From assembly GCF_000797465.1 (NCBI RefSeq), contig NZ_JSWG01000004.1:186001-250000 (forward strand): a stretch of DNA of 64,000 nucleotides. Direction: 5' to 3'. Position 1 is the stretch's first letter, and every line of letters starts with the position of its first letter. Positions 38,401 to 45,746 of this stretch are shown piece after piece. Source of the stretch: Psychroserpens jangbogonensis (GTDB lineage: Bacteria; Bacteroidota; Bacteroidia; Flavobacteriales; Flavobacteriaceae). The position numbers were made by a program, and so were the translations under genes. Under the pieces are notes generated by a model. It saw only the letters and a list, made by a program, of their open reading frames with translations. It was not told where the DNA came from and ran no database searches.

Positions 38401-39955
38401 TGTTCGAGCAGCAAGAGGAGGACGTGCTTCAAAAAGCGCAGTTCCAAGTGGACTTAAAGAGAAGGATGGTAAATTAGACAGTAAAAGTGCTGATGGTAAA
38501 AATGCAGCTTTAGATGGTAGTGCTTCAAAAAGTAAAGTTGCAGCCGGAACAAAAATTTTAAATGGAGCCATTGATTTATTAACGAGCGTAAAACGAATTC
38601 AGATTAACTATTCTGAAAATAATGGAACATTTTTACCTGGTTATTTACCAACACCTGGATTTCTAGGAACATTAAAACCGTCATTAGGATTCACTTTTGG
38701 TAGTCAAGCAAATATTAGAGATAAAGCAGCACGAAATGGATGGTTAACTGTTTATGAGGATTTTAACCAACAGTATACTGAGGTTACTACACGTATTCTT
38801 GATGTATCTGCAAATATTGAGTTAGTAAAGGATTTGAAAATTGATATTACCGGAAACAGAACATACTCAGAAAATTTAACCCAAAACTTTAATACTACAG
38901 ATACTAATAGTGACGGCTTTAGTGATAGATACAACGAGTTACTTACAAACTCATTTGGTAACTTTAGTATTTCAACCGCAATTATTAAAACAGCATTTAG
39001 TACTAGCGATGAAACAGAGTCTGCTGCATTTGATGACTTTAGAACTAATCGATTAGTAATTGCTAATCGTTTGGCTAGAAATTTCTATGGCACAGATAAC
39101 TTCTCTCGTGATGGAGAAGGTTATCCATTAGGTTTTGGTAAAAACAATCAAGCTGTTTTATTACCATCATTTTTAGCGGCTTATAAAGGACAGAGTGCTG
39201 AAAAGATTGGCTTGTCTGCGTTTAGAGATATTCCAATTCCTAACTGGCAATTGAAGTATACAGGTTTCATGAAAATGAAATGGTTTAAAAAGAATTTTAA
39301 GCGTTTCTCAATTACACATGGTTACAGATCTAGTTATACCATAAATCAATTTAGAACAAATCTTGATTTAGAGCCTGGAAGTTTAAAACCAGGAGTGGCT
39401 TATGAGAATCAAGACCAAGATTTAGTATTGGATCAGGCTGGGAATTTTAAAAACTCTACAATTTATAGTAATATCAATTTAGAAGAACAGTTTAGCCCAC
39501 TATTTAGATTGGATTTTGAAATGAAAAATTCTATAAAGATATTGGCCGAAATGAAAAAGGATAGAATACTGTCTTTGAGTTTTGATAACAATCTCTTAAC
39601 CGAAATACAGGGTAATGAATATATCTTAGGATTAGGTTATCGAATCAAAGACTTACGTATTCGATCTAAACTAGCTGGACCTAAGCAAGTCATTAAAAGT
39701 GATTTGAACATGAAAGTTGATGTTTCAGTGCGAAACAATAAAACGATAATTAGATATTTAGATATTGTTAATAATCAAATTACTCAAGGTCAAACAATTT
39801 GGGGAGCCAAATTTGCAGCCGATTATGCGTTCTCTAAAAATTTAACAGCGATATTCTACTTTGATTATACATTCTCAGAATACGAAATTTCAACAGCTTT
39901 TCCTCAAACAACAATACGTTCAGGATTTACATTACGATATAATTTTGGTAATTAA
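32444..39955 (+). CDS. sprA: type IX secretion system outer-membrane translocon SprA
   Basis: 2503 residues. SprA is the giant 36-stranded barrel through which T9SS cargo crosses the outer membrane, and it is needed for gliding in flavobacteria. After a signal sequence (about 10-31, ending SSAFSQ) come typical SprA segments: NLNMPNPQSIVSKYTYDPLT, YVNSGFFETIFGGNTIEVIP, EFAYLAPGAPKGTDFNNEAT and the C-terminal FAADYAFSKNLTAIFYFDYTFS...LRYNFGN. Residues of about 491-553 hold an Asp-rich calcium-loop repeat insert, and a Lys/Ala-rich stretch lies near 1985-2045. There is no ATG near the signal sequence; TTG at 32444 is the likeliest start (a second TTG is 8 codons later). Followed by gcvH, as in related genomes. 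Confidence 0.95.
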   Translation: MNRTTNYTLLNSLQRFILIPILVLVSSSAFSQQTPTPQDTTTTVKTGFALGNLNMPNPQSIVSKYTYDPLTDRYIYTETVGKFNINYPIILTPAEYQKLVLLEQQQSYYKQKIDAAEGKKEGSEDEQKNLLPEFYVNSGFFETIFGGNTIEVIPQGSVEMDLGILFTKQDNPTFSPRNRSNFTFDFDQRISLSLLGKVGTRLQVTANYDTESTFDFQNLVKLEYTPTEDDIVRKIEVGNVAMPLNSSLITGAQSLFGVKTQLQFGKTRVTAIFSEQRSQSQSVVAQGGGTLEEFEFFARDYDENRHFFLSQYFRNNYDEAMLRYPFINNNIQITRVEIWVTNRSNQTNNVRNVAAFQDLGESEVIGLNSPPPGFVNVGANEPPDNGNNDFDPTNIGGPGSLLSPLVRDITTVEQGILVPANEGFDFGKLENARKLQQGSDYQLQQQLGYISLNQRLLNDEILAVAFQYTIGGEVYQVGEFANDGVNSTSTSNDDDQDGIPNEADVDVNGDGSPDNGSDTDGDGINDNSDADVDGDGTIDNGTDFDGDGINDNSIVADGSTQSLIVKMLKSPITSVDQPIWDLMMKNIYDTGAFQLEKEDFKLNIFYTEASPLNYISPVVLPDGTTVPFPVFDNNSPFDNSDDGEIIDTPLIRLFHLDRLNFNNDPQAGGDGFFDFVEGMTVLTQNGKIIFTKVEPFGRYLFDVLDNDGDPNNNDADYEQDSYTNLNQEKYVYDILYKETKTAALDEAEKNKFQLKGRYKSSGGDGIPLGAFNVPRGSVVVTAGGRTLVEGVDYTVNYQIGRVQILDEALKASNIPINVSVENNAVFGQQTRRFTGVNVEHQFNENFVLGATILNLNERPITQKANYNTEPINNTIFGFNGNYSTEVPFFTRLVNKLPNVDTDVPSNLSVRGEFAYLAPGAPKGTDFNNEATAYVDDFEGTQGAIDLLSPQSWFLSSRPRQLGKMYPGFNSEDENGIQNGFDRAILNWYTIDPIFYSNQRPGEITDDDVSNLYTRRIFIDEVFPEIDVAQGQQTIINSLDLAYYPTERGPYNFDPDATTGVIDADDSWAGITRQITSTDFEQANVEYIDFWVQDPFLDDAVPEAAQGGKLFINLGNISEDVLKDGKKQYENGLPENGNISDLIPTSYNTVVPRNQSLIYTFSTAGEERDNQDVGYDGYDDNEEATLIPNGAAFGPDPSNDNYRYYLNTDGDIFERYKRYNGQQGNTPDDFSDTNRGSTAQPDVEDINRDNTMNTIDSYFQYEIDINPTDLTLANPQINDIKNRTVTLPNGDEKDVTWYQFRIPISDPTEAIGGISDIRSIRFVRMFVNGFQQPRVLRFATLDLVRSDWRRYTLTLDDEPNNDGDSTDLNVGVVGLQENDGNYVLPPGVELEQLNNNNNIIRQNEQSLQVEVCELEPKDSRGVFKNINVDMRQYNKLRMFIHAEEGDTGSLVDGDMIGFIRMGNDFTQNYYQIEVPLQVSSGMTSAENIWPEVNEINIELSVLEQIKSLGITNGTLANEDPTFYDLEEDGNLTEVGEFDTHTIGQQRVSIKGNPNFGDVRVLMVGLKNPDNNGMNVCGEAWFNELRLADLDNEGGWAAVAAVDANFADFADISATGRRSTIGFGSVEQRPNERSREDVQQFDIVTNMNLGQLLPKKWGVQIPFNYGIGEEIITPEYDEFYRDIKLETQLENTNNKDSILNVNESYTKRQSINFIGVRKNRTTDKKPRFYDVENLTFNYSYNKTEHRDFEIENSLDQNIRTGVNYNYSFEPMNIEPFKKNDSLFRNKYWKILKDFNFNPIPTSFSVNTDIIRQFNKQKFREVDLTGDNIGLEELYRRDYKFNLQYVINYNLTRALSLNFTASNSNIVRNYFVNDAINGRQDPDLDVWDGFFDLGDPNIQNQQLQINYEIPLYKIPTLSFLRATYSYTGDFQWQKGSDLNQNLQIRDPDDPNVINTFNLGNSIQNANTHNINSTLNMENLYKYVGLVKKPVRAARGGRASKSAVPSGLKEKDGKLDSKSADGKNAALDGSASKSKVAAGTKILNGAIDLLTSVKRIQINYSENNGTFLPGYLPTPGFLGTLKPSLGFTFGSQANIRDKAARNGWLTVYEDFNQQYTEVTTRILDVSANIELVKDLKIDITGNRTYSENLTQNFNTTDTNSDGFSDRYNELLTNSFGNFSISTAIIKTAFSTSDETESAAFDDFRTNRLVIANRLARNFYGTDNFSRDGEGYPLGFGKNNQAVLLPSFLAAYKGQSAEKIGLSAFRDIPIPNWQLKYTGFMKMKWFKKNFKRFSITHGYRSSYTINQFRTNLDLEPGSLKPGVAYENQDQDLVLDQAGNFKNSTIYSNINLEEQFSPLFRLDFEMKNSIKILAEMKKDRILSLSFDNNLLTEIQGNEYILGLGYRIKDLRIRSKLAGPKQVIKSDLNMKVDVSVRNNKTIIRYLDIVNNQITQGQTIWGAKFAADYAFSKNLTAIFYFDYTFSEYEISTAFPQTTIRSGFTLRYNFGN
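33918..34101 (+). repeat. TSP3-like Asp-rich repeats inserted in SprA
   Basis: Repeated DxDGDGxxDN units (DDDQDGIPNEADVDVNGDG, DTDGDGINDNSDADVDGDG, DFDGDGINDN) resemble thrombospondin type 3 calcium-binding loops. The DNA repeats GATGGAGATGGAATTAATGA almost exactly. It lies between two conserved SprA segments. Confidence 0.8.
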
Positions 39956-40013
39956 TGATATATATTAAACCAAAAAAATTATTTTTGTCAGCATATTAAT
40001 TATAACTATAAAG

Positions 40014-40394
40014 ATGAATATACCATCAGATTTAAAATATACTAAAGACCACGAGTGGATTAAGATTGAAGGTGATACTGCAACTATTGGAATTACTGAT
40101 TTTGCTCAAGGTGAGTTAGGTGATATCGTTTATGTTGAAGTTGAAACGGTAGATGAAACACTTGATGTTGAGGAGATTTTTGGTACAGTAGAAGCTGTAA
40201 AAACCGTTTCTGATTTATTCTTACCACTTTCAGGAGAGATTACTGAGTTTAATGAATCACTAGAAGACGAACCAGAAAAAGTTAACTCTGATCCTTACGG
40301 AGAAGGCTGGATGATTAAAATGAAATTTTCTGATGCTTCACAGGTTGAAGACTTACTTTCAGCAGACGACTATAAAGCGATAGTAGGTGCTTAA
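40014..40394 (+). CDS. gcvH: glycine cleavage system H protein
   Basis: 126 residues. GcvH is the lipoylated carrier that shuttles the aminomethyl group between the P, T and L proteins of glycine cleavage. The lipoylation site is the Lys in [15 protein letters not shown] (near residue 63), and the C-terminus [11 protein letters not shown] is typical. A TATTTTTG box at 39980-39987 may give it its own promoter. Other gcv genes are not in the window. Its stop overlaps the start of the VanZ-like gene by eight bases. Confidence 0.95.
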   Translation: MNIPSDLKYTKDHEWIKIEGDTATIGITDFAQGELGDIVYVEVETVDETLDVEEIFGTVEAVKTVSDLFLPLSGEITEFNESLEDEPEKVNSDPYGEGWMIKMKFSDASQVEDLLSADDYKAIVGA

Positions 40395-40749
40395 ACGTTG
40401 GTCATTACCTATTATGTTAGTTTATGTTATAGCATTAACTTATGGTAGTTTAGGTAATGTTAGCGGTGTTCCTAAGTTAGGTTTTTCATTTGATGATAAA
40501 ATTTATCACTTTTTAGCATATGCTATTCTAACGTTGATACTCTTTAATTTCATTACAACGACTACTGTAAAACATAAAATGGCGCTTTCTGCAAGTATTG
40601 CAGTAATTTATGGCATTATTATTGAAGTTTTACAATCAACATTAACAGATTTTAGAACACCTGATTACTATGATGTTGTTGCAAATACACTTGGAGTAGT
40701 ATTTGCTATAGTGCTGTTAAGGTTTAGTTACAAACTAAAGTTAAAATAA
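40387..40749 (+). CDS. VanZ-like family membrane protein
   Basis: 120 residues with about four hydrophobic helices. The segments [31 protein letters not shown] and [22 protein letters not shown] match the VanZ family, with the conserved Asp/Glu between helices. The function of these proteins outside teicoplanin resistance is unknown. The GTG start at 40387 overlaps the end of gcvH, suggesting coupled translation. Confidence 0.83.
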   Translation: MLKRWSLPIMLVYVIALTYGSLGNVSGVPKLGFSFDDKIYHFLAYAILTLILFNFITTTTVKHKMALSASIAVIYGIIIEVLQSTLTDFRTPDYYDVVANTLGVVFAIVLLRFSYKLKLK

Positions 40750-40771
40750 ATAATAGCTTGCTTTTTTAACA

Positions 40772-40779
40772 TATTTTTG
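40772..40779 (+). promoter_or_regulatory. -7 box of the first tonB gene
   Basis: TATTTTTG fits the consensus and lies 32 nt before the ATG at 40812. No -33 box at proper spacing. Confidence 0.4.
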
Positions 40780-40811
40780 GTTAATTTAGCATTCCTAATA
40801 CTTTAAGATAC

Positions 40812-41561
40812 ATGGAACCTGAAAAGAATATTAAGTTGGAACCTAAAAAAAACACAAAATCAGATGTGAGCAGAAATGCATCACTCTATTTTGCAGTTGG
40901 TTTAGCGTTAATGATGACATTAACCTATTTAACTATTAATTATAAGTCTTACGATAGATCTAATATAGATATTGGACAAGTAGATGTTGATGATGAGTTA
41001 GAAGAAGAAGTGCCAATCACCCAACAGGAAATAATTCCACCACCACCACCACCACCACCTCCAGTTATACCTGAAGAAATAGAGATTGTTGAGGATGAAA
41101 AAGAAATTGAAGAAACGGTTATAGAATCTACAGAAACAGATCAAGAAGAAGAGATTGTTGAAGTAGAAGATATAGAAGTTGAAGAGGTAGAAGAAGATAT
41201 AGAAGTACCATTTTCAGTAATTGAGAATGTACCGATATTCCCAGGATGTGAAAAGGAAAAAGGCAACAATGCTAAAAAGCAATGTATGTCTAATAAGATT
41301 GCAAAATTTGTAAATAGAAAATTTAATACAGAATTAGCTGCAGATCTTGGACTTTCAGGTAAACTACGTATTAGCGTTATTTTCAAGATTGATAAAAACG
41401 GAAACATTACAAAGATTCAAGCTAGAGCTCCTCATCCAGGTTTAGAAAAAGAAGCAAAACGTGTAATTGGATTGCTTCCAAAAATGAAACCAGGAAAACA
41501 ACGTGGAAAGGCAGTAACAGTACCTTACTCACTACCAATCTTGTTTCAAGTGCAAGACTAG
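40812..41561 (+). CDS. energy transducer TonB, first of a tandem pair
   Basis: 249 residues. TonB proteins transmit proton-motive force from ExbBD to outer-membrane receptors. A cytoplasmic N-terminus leads to one membrane helix (about 22-38), a periplasmic linker with nine consecutive prolines near residue 76 and acidic repeats, then the C-terminal domain (about 138-249) with VPIFPGCE, IFKIDKNGNITKIQARAP and KMKPGKQRGKAVTVPYSLPI. No exbB or exbD gene is nearby. It is paralogous to the next gene and to the N-terminal part of the following one. A terminator separates the two tonB genes. Confidence 0.9.
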   Translation: MEPEKNIKLEPKKNTKSDVSRNASLYFAVGLALMMTLTYLTINYKSYDRSNIDIGQVDVDDELEEEVPITQQEIIPPPPPPPPPVIPEEIEIVEDEKEIEETVIESTETDQEEEIVEVEDIEVEEVEEDIEVPFSVIENVPIFPGCEKEKGNNAKKQCMSNKIAKFVNRKFNTELAADLGLSGKLRISVIFKIDKNGNITKIQARAPHPGLEKEAKRVIGLLPKMKPGKQRGKAVTVPYSLPILFQVQD

Positions 41562-41587
41562 ATAATTCTTAAACATATCAATATTCA

Positions 41588-41622
41588 AAATCCCATCTAA
41601 AATTAATTAGATGGGATTTTTA
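41588..41622 (+). terminator. intrinsic terminator after the first tonB gene
   Basis: AAATCCCATCTAA pairs with TTAGATGGGATTT around AATTAA-type loop bases, followed by TTTAC. Good stem, modest T-run. Confidence 0.8.
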
Positions 41623-41678
41623 CTTTGGTATGCTTATTGCGATTTTGTCATAACATTAACATTTAACATTTTAATATT

Positions 41679-42470
41679 ATGAAGAATTCAAAAAATTCGC
41701 ACAGTATTGCTGGTCAGAGCAATGCTAAAGTGCAAAAATCGCAAAAGCATGATGCAAATTTACAAAAAAACTCAACGCTCTATTTCCAAATAGGGCTTAT
41801 TCTGTGTTTGTTGGGTACCTACAGTTTATTTGAAATGAAATTTGAAAAGAAGGAAATTTCGATTCCTGTAATTTCACAAAATGATGATTATGCAGAAGTT
41901 CATGTCAAGACCTATGTCGTGGAGCCAGAAGTTAAAATTGAGAAACAAGTAGAACAGCAGTCTCAAATTCTTGTGGACAAGCCACCTGTAATTGTCAAGG
42001 ATGATTTTGAAATTGTTGAGAACACTATTGATTTGGTAAAACCAGAAATCTTTAACAAACCAATTGAAGCAGGTAGTCTAAATGAAATTGAAAAACCTAT
42101 TGATGAGATCAAATTGTTCAATATGATTGATGTTGAAGTGGTGCCAATTTATCCAGGATGTGAAAAATCTAAATCCAATAAAGAACGTGTTAAATGTATG
42201 TCCAAAAAACTGGGTAAATTAATTCAGAGAAAATTCAATACCGATTTAGCTGGCGATTTAGGATTGTCTGGTCTGCAAAAGATTGATGTACAATTTAAGA
42301 TTGATAAAAATGGTCTAATTACAGAAATTAAAACTAGAGCACCTCTTCAGCAACTTGAAGATGAAGCTAAACGAGTAGTAAATAAGATTCCTCAAATGAT
42401 ACCAGGTAAACAGCGCAGTCAACCTGTTTCAGTACTATATAACTTACCAATAATGTTTCAGGTAAGATAA
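41679..42470 (+). CDS. energy transducer TonB, second of a tandem pair
   Basis: 263 residues, clearly paralogous to the preceding gene in its C-terminal domain: VPIYPGCEKSKSNKERVKCM, RKFNTDLAGDLGLSGLQKID, FKIDKNGLITEIKTRAPLQ and MIPGKQRSQPVSVLYNLPIM. One membrane helix lies near 38-54. The linker differs, lacking the polyproline run and carrying Val/Glu-rich segments instead, so the pair may span the periplasm differently. It is followed after 8-139 bases by the remB-like gene, whose N-terminal module resembles this C-terminal domain. Confidence 0.88.
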   Translation: MKNSKNSHSIAGQSNAKVQKSQKHDANLQKNSTLYFQIGLILCLLGTYSLFEMKFEKKEISIPVISQNDDYAEVHVKTYVVEPEVKIEKQVEQQSQILVDKPPVIVKDDFEIVENTIDLVKPEIFNKPIEAGSLNEIEKPIDEIKLFNMIDVEVVPIYPGCEKSKSNKERVKCMSKKLGKLIQRKFNTDLAGDLGLSGLQKIDVQFKIDKNGLITEIKTRAPLQQLEDEAKRVVNKIPQMIPGKQRSQPVSVLYNLPIMFQVR

Positions 42471-42609
42471 TCCTTAGATGTTTTATATAATTAGAGCCGT
42501 TATCTTTTTGATAGTGGCTTTTTTTATTGAATATGAATTGATATCAGGTTTTGCGTTCACTTTTGAAAAAAATAGTATCTTTCCGACATCAAAAACGCAT
42601 CCCTTTTTT

Positions 42610-44718
42610 ATGAAAAATTGTTGCATTATTATTTTTACTTTTTTTATTGGCTTTCTAAATGCACAAACAATTGAAACCTACGAGAAACCACCAATATTTC
42701 CTGGTTGTGAAAACGAACCTATAGATGTGATGAAAATGTGCTTTAATAATAAGCTCAACCAGCATATTTTTAACACATTCAAAGTCCCACAAATTGCAAT
42801 TGATGAATCTTATAATGGAGATGTAATAATACTTTTTGAAGTTAATAAGGAAGGTCAAATAAACGTACTTTACCTTGATGCGGTTTATAATGAACTCAAA
42901 GACGAAACCAAGCGTGTATTTGAAGAACTACCAAAAATAACACCTGGAACTTATAATAGTAAGCCAACATATTTTCAGTATTCATTAAGTGTAAAAATAC
43001 CTTTGGTCGATCCTGAAGTCTTAACGAATGAAGTCAAGGCTTTACCAAGTGTAAAAGAAGTGGTGGACTTAAATGATTTGGTAAGTAATGAGTTTGATAG
43101 TGTTAATATCAAAACAACTAAATACAAAAAATTAGAATATCAAAGTGAGCTAAATATTCCATTTACCCATAATTACTACGCTAAGTTTGATCAACAAATG
43201 AACGGTTTGGGGACAAACAGTCATACAGCAGCTAAACCGTTTGTATACAGCGAAGTTGCTAAGTATTATGATTTTAAAGCTGAAAAGGAAGCCTTAATAA
43301 AAGGATCAGATTCTTGGTTGAGTAGAAAACTTTACAATGAACACTTAGTTGCTGTTCAAGGTAAAGATTATTGGTTTACAGTTGACCCAATATTTGATTT
43401 GCAAGTAGGTAAGGACACTGAAGCTGATTTTAATTCTACGTTTAATAATACAAGAGGTATTTTATTACAAGGTGGATTAGGGAAGAAATTTAATTTCACG
43501 ACTACTATCTACGAAAGTCAAGGTCGATTTGCACAATATTTTAATGAGTATGCTGAAAGCTTAAAAGCAGCAGGAGTAGATCCTGCTATAGTGCCTGGTC
43601 GTGGTATTGCCAAAAGATTTAAAGATGATGCTTATGATTATCCAGTAGCCGAAGCATATTTATCTTATACACCTGCCGGTTTCATAAATATTCAATTTGG
43701 TCATGGTAAAAATTTCATAGGAGATGGTTATAGATCATTGTTACAAAGTGATGTTGCAAGCCCTTACCCATTTTTAAAACTGAATACGAAGTTTTGGAAA
43801 ATTAAATATACCAACACTTGGATGTGGTTAAGAGATGTAAGACCTGAGGTTACAGAAGACGGAGCCTTTCTTACAAAATATATGGCTAATCATTATTTGA
43901 GTTGGAATGTTTCTAAACGATTGAATATTGGCTTATTTGAATCTGTTATGTGGACAAATTCTAACGATAGAGGATTTGATATTAATTATCTTAATCCAAT
44001 AATTTTTTACAGAGCTATAGAGTTTGCAACAGGTCCTGAAGCTGGTAATGCAGTTTTAGGTGCATCAGCTAAATACAAATGGAATAATAAAGTCAATCTT
44101 TATGGGCAATTCATTCTTGATGAATTTTCATTAGATGATGTTACAGGAGGAAATAAAAGTTGGAAAAACAAATTTGGTTATCAAATAGGTGTCAAATATT
44201 TTGATGCATTTAAAGTGAAAAATTTATTACTTCAATTTGAATATAATAGAGTGAGACCTTATACTTATTCTCATAATTCTATTGTTTTAAATTATGCTCA
44301 TAATAATCAACCTATGGCGCATCTCTGGGGAGCAAACTTTAGTGAAGCTATATTAATTGGGAGATACAATTACAAAAGATGGTTCGCTGATGCTAAGTTT
44401 ATTTTTGGGAAACGTGGTTTTGATTTTAATGATGGCACAGACTTCGCTAACTATGGATCTAATATTTATAGAACAGAGGACGATCGTATAGCCGACGCTG
44501 GAATAACTGTTGGTCAAGGAAATTCTACTAAAGTGTTTCAAGCTGATTTAATGGCAGGATACATTATCAATCCAGTAAGTAATTTAAGACTTTTCACAAA
44601 TGTAACATTCAGGAATTATAATCCCGAAGCAGATACAGCTGCAGCTTTAAATACCAATACATCTTGGTTTAATATTGGTGTTAGAACCGATTTATTTAAT
44701 TGGTATAACGATTTCTAG
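42610..44718 (+). CDS. remB: RemB-like gliding protein: TonB-C-like module plus outer-membrane beta-barrel
   Basis: 702 residues from the ATG at 42610, which gives a clean signal peptide (MKNCCIIIFTFFIGFLNAQT). An in-frame start at 42478 would add 44 residues and bury that signal, so it is rejected. Residues of about 22-130 form a module with PPIFPGCENEPIDVMKMC and LFEVNKEGQINVLYLDA, like the C-terminal domains of the two preceding TonB proteins. From about 205 on the sequence looks like a Wzi/capsule-assembly type barrel (YLSYTPAGFINIQFGHGKNFIGDGYRSL). This architecture fits proteins annotated as gliding motility protein RemB. The gene symbol is from recalled similarity; the function in this strain is inferred. 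Confidence 0.72.
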   Translation: MKNCCIIIFTFFIGFLNAQTIETYEKPPIFPGCENEPIDVMKMCFNNKLNQHIFNTFKVPQIAIDESYNGDVIILFEVNKEGQINVLYLDAVYNELKDETKRVFEELPKITPGTYNSKPTYFQYSLSVKIPLVDPEVLTNEVKALPSVKEVVDLNDLVSNEFDSVNIKTTKYKKLEYQSELNIPFTHNYYAKFDQQMNGLGTNSHTAAKPFVYSEVAKYYDFKAEKEALIKGSDSWLSRKLYNEHLVAVQGKDYWFTVDPIFDLQVGKDTEADFNSTFNNTRGILLQGGLGKKFNFTTTIYESQGRFAQYFNEYAESLKAAGVDPAIVPGRGIAKRFKDDAYDYPVAEAYLSYTPAGFINIQFGHGKNFIGDGYRSLLQSDVASPYPFLKLNTKFWKIKYTNTWMWLRDVRPEVTEDGAFLTKYMANHYLSWNVSKRLNIGLFESVMWTNSNDRGFDINYLNPIIFYRAIEFATGPEAGNAVLGASAKYKWNNKVNLYGQFILDEFSLDDVTGGNKSWKNKFGYQIGVKYFDAFKVKNLLLQFEYNRVRPYTYSHNSIVLNYAHNNQPMAHLWGANFSEAILIGRYNYKRWFADAKFIFGKRGFDFNDGTDFANYGSNIYRTEDDRIADAGITVGQGNSTKVFQADLMAGYIINPVSNLRLFTNVTFRNYNPEADTAAALNTNTSWFNIGVRTDLFNWYNDF

Positions 44719-44724
44719 AATAGT

Positions 44725-45609
44725 TTACTCTTTTAGACTAACATAAAAGGTTCTTCGGATTTTTTCAGAATTTATAAACCCTGTTCCATATTTTAAATCG
44801 TCGAAAGTTTTTGTTATTGCTTCATTGTTTGCAACTTCATCTTCGGTTTTACCAGATTCAATTTCGGCAAGAACGTTGTCTCTTAATGTTTCTAGCATGT
44901 TCAAAAAAGATTCATATTCTGTTTTATCAGATAAACTTCCATGACCCGGAATAATTTTAGTAGTATCATTTATGGACTTCAAGCCTAGTTTTACGGCATT
45001 AATATAGCCACTCACACTTCCGCCAGATTTTAAATCGATATAAGGATAACGACCCTTGAAATACGTGTCTCCTGTATGTAAAACATTACTTTCAGTAAAA
45101 TATAATAAGGCATCACCATCAGTGTGTGCATGTTCGGCGTGAAATACAGCTACTTTTTCTCCATTAACATGAATATTTAATTCATCATTAAATGTAATTA
45201 TAGGTAAAGCTTCCTTGGGCAGCATGGAATTGTCTCGTTTGGGAGTGGTTTCTAAACGAAGCCTAACATTGTCATGTGCAATAATAGTTGCGCCAAGCTT
45301 ATGCATGTTTTCATTGCCTCCAGTATGATCGCCATGATAATGTGTATTCACTAAATATTTGATTTGTTTATCACTTAATGCTTTAATCGCTGCTTCAATT
45401 TTAGTTGTTAAAGGCGCAAACTGATCATCAATTACAAAAACACCATCGTCTCCTACCGAAACGCCAATATTTCCTCCAGCTCCAACAAGCATGTATACAT
45501 GATCTGAAACTTGAATGGTTTCTATTTTTACATCGTCAAAACGCTGTGCGTTTAGGTTGTTTTGATAAAAAAAGAAGAGTAAAATGAAAAATGGGATGAT
45601 GCGTTTCAT
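44725..45609 (-). CDS. secreted metallo-beta-lactamase-fold hydrolase
   Basis: 294 residues with a signal peptide (IPFFILLFFFYQNNLNAQ). Zinc-binding motifs are NTHYHGDHTGG (near 92-102, HxHxDH-type), HAEHAHTDGDALLYF (near 157), HTGDTYFKG and PGHGS. The arrangement resembles class B beta-lactamase-like and quinoprotein-relay-type MBL enzymes. The substrate is not known, and a resistance role should not be assumed. It is convergent with the remB-like gene, only 6 bases apart, and divergent from ctaB. Confidence 0.88.
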   Translation of the reverse strand: MKRIIPFFILLFFFYQNNLNAQRFDDVKIETIQVSDHVYMLVGAGGNIGVSVGDDGVFVIDDQFAPLTTKIEAAIKALSDKQIKYLVNTHYHGDHTGGNENMHKLGATIIAHDNVRLRLETTPKRDNSMLPKEALPIITFNDELNIHVNGEKVAVFHAEHAHTDGDALLYFTESNVLHTGDTYFKGRYPYIDLKSGGSVSGYINAVKLGLKSINDTTKIIPGHGSLSDKTEYESFLNMLETLRDNVLAEIESGKTEDEVANNEAITKTFDDLKYGTGFINSEKIRRTFYVSLKE

Positions 45610-45692
45610 AGCGAAAATGTTTTTTCATGAGTCTTGTAAAGATACCAAAACTTACAGGCCTTTAATAAAAAGCGAATTACTTTTGATTAGCA

Positions 45693-45723
45693 TTGCTCAA
45701 AAGCTTTTTTCAGAGTATCTTTG
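45693..45723 (+). promoter_or_regulatory. promoter of ctaB
   Basis: TTGC (45693-45696) and TATCTTTG (45716-45723) are 19 bases apart, a good Bacteroidota promoter. The predicted start is near 45730, upstream of the TTG at 45747. Confidence 0.6.
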
Positions 45724-45746
45724 CAAACGCAATAAAATCACTTGTA

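Noticed and set aside
42478-42609. Longer N-terminus of the RemB-like protein
   Set aside because: It would place a normal signal peptide at residue 45; the ATG at 42610 gives a standard secreted protein.
44725-45609. Antibiotic resistance beta-lactamase
   Set aside because: Only the general MBL zinc motifs are seen; the fold covers many hydrolases and nothing nearby points to resistance.
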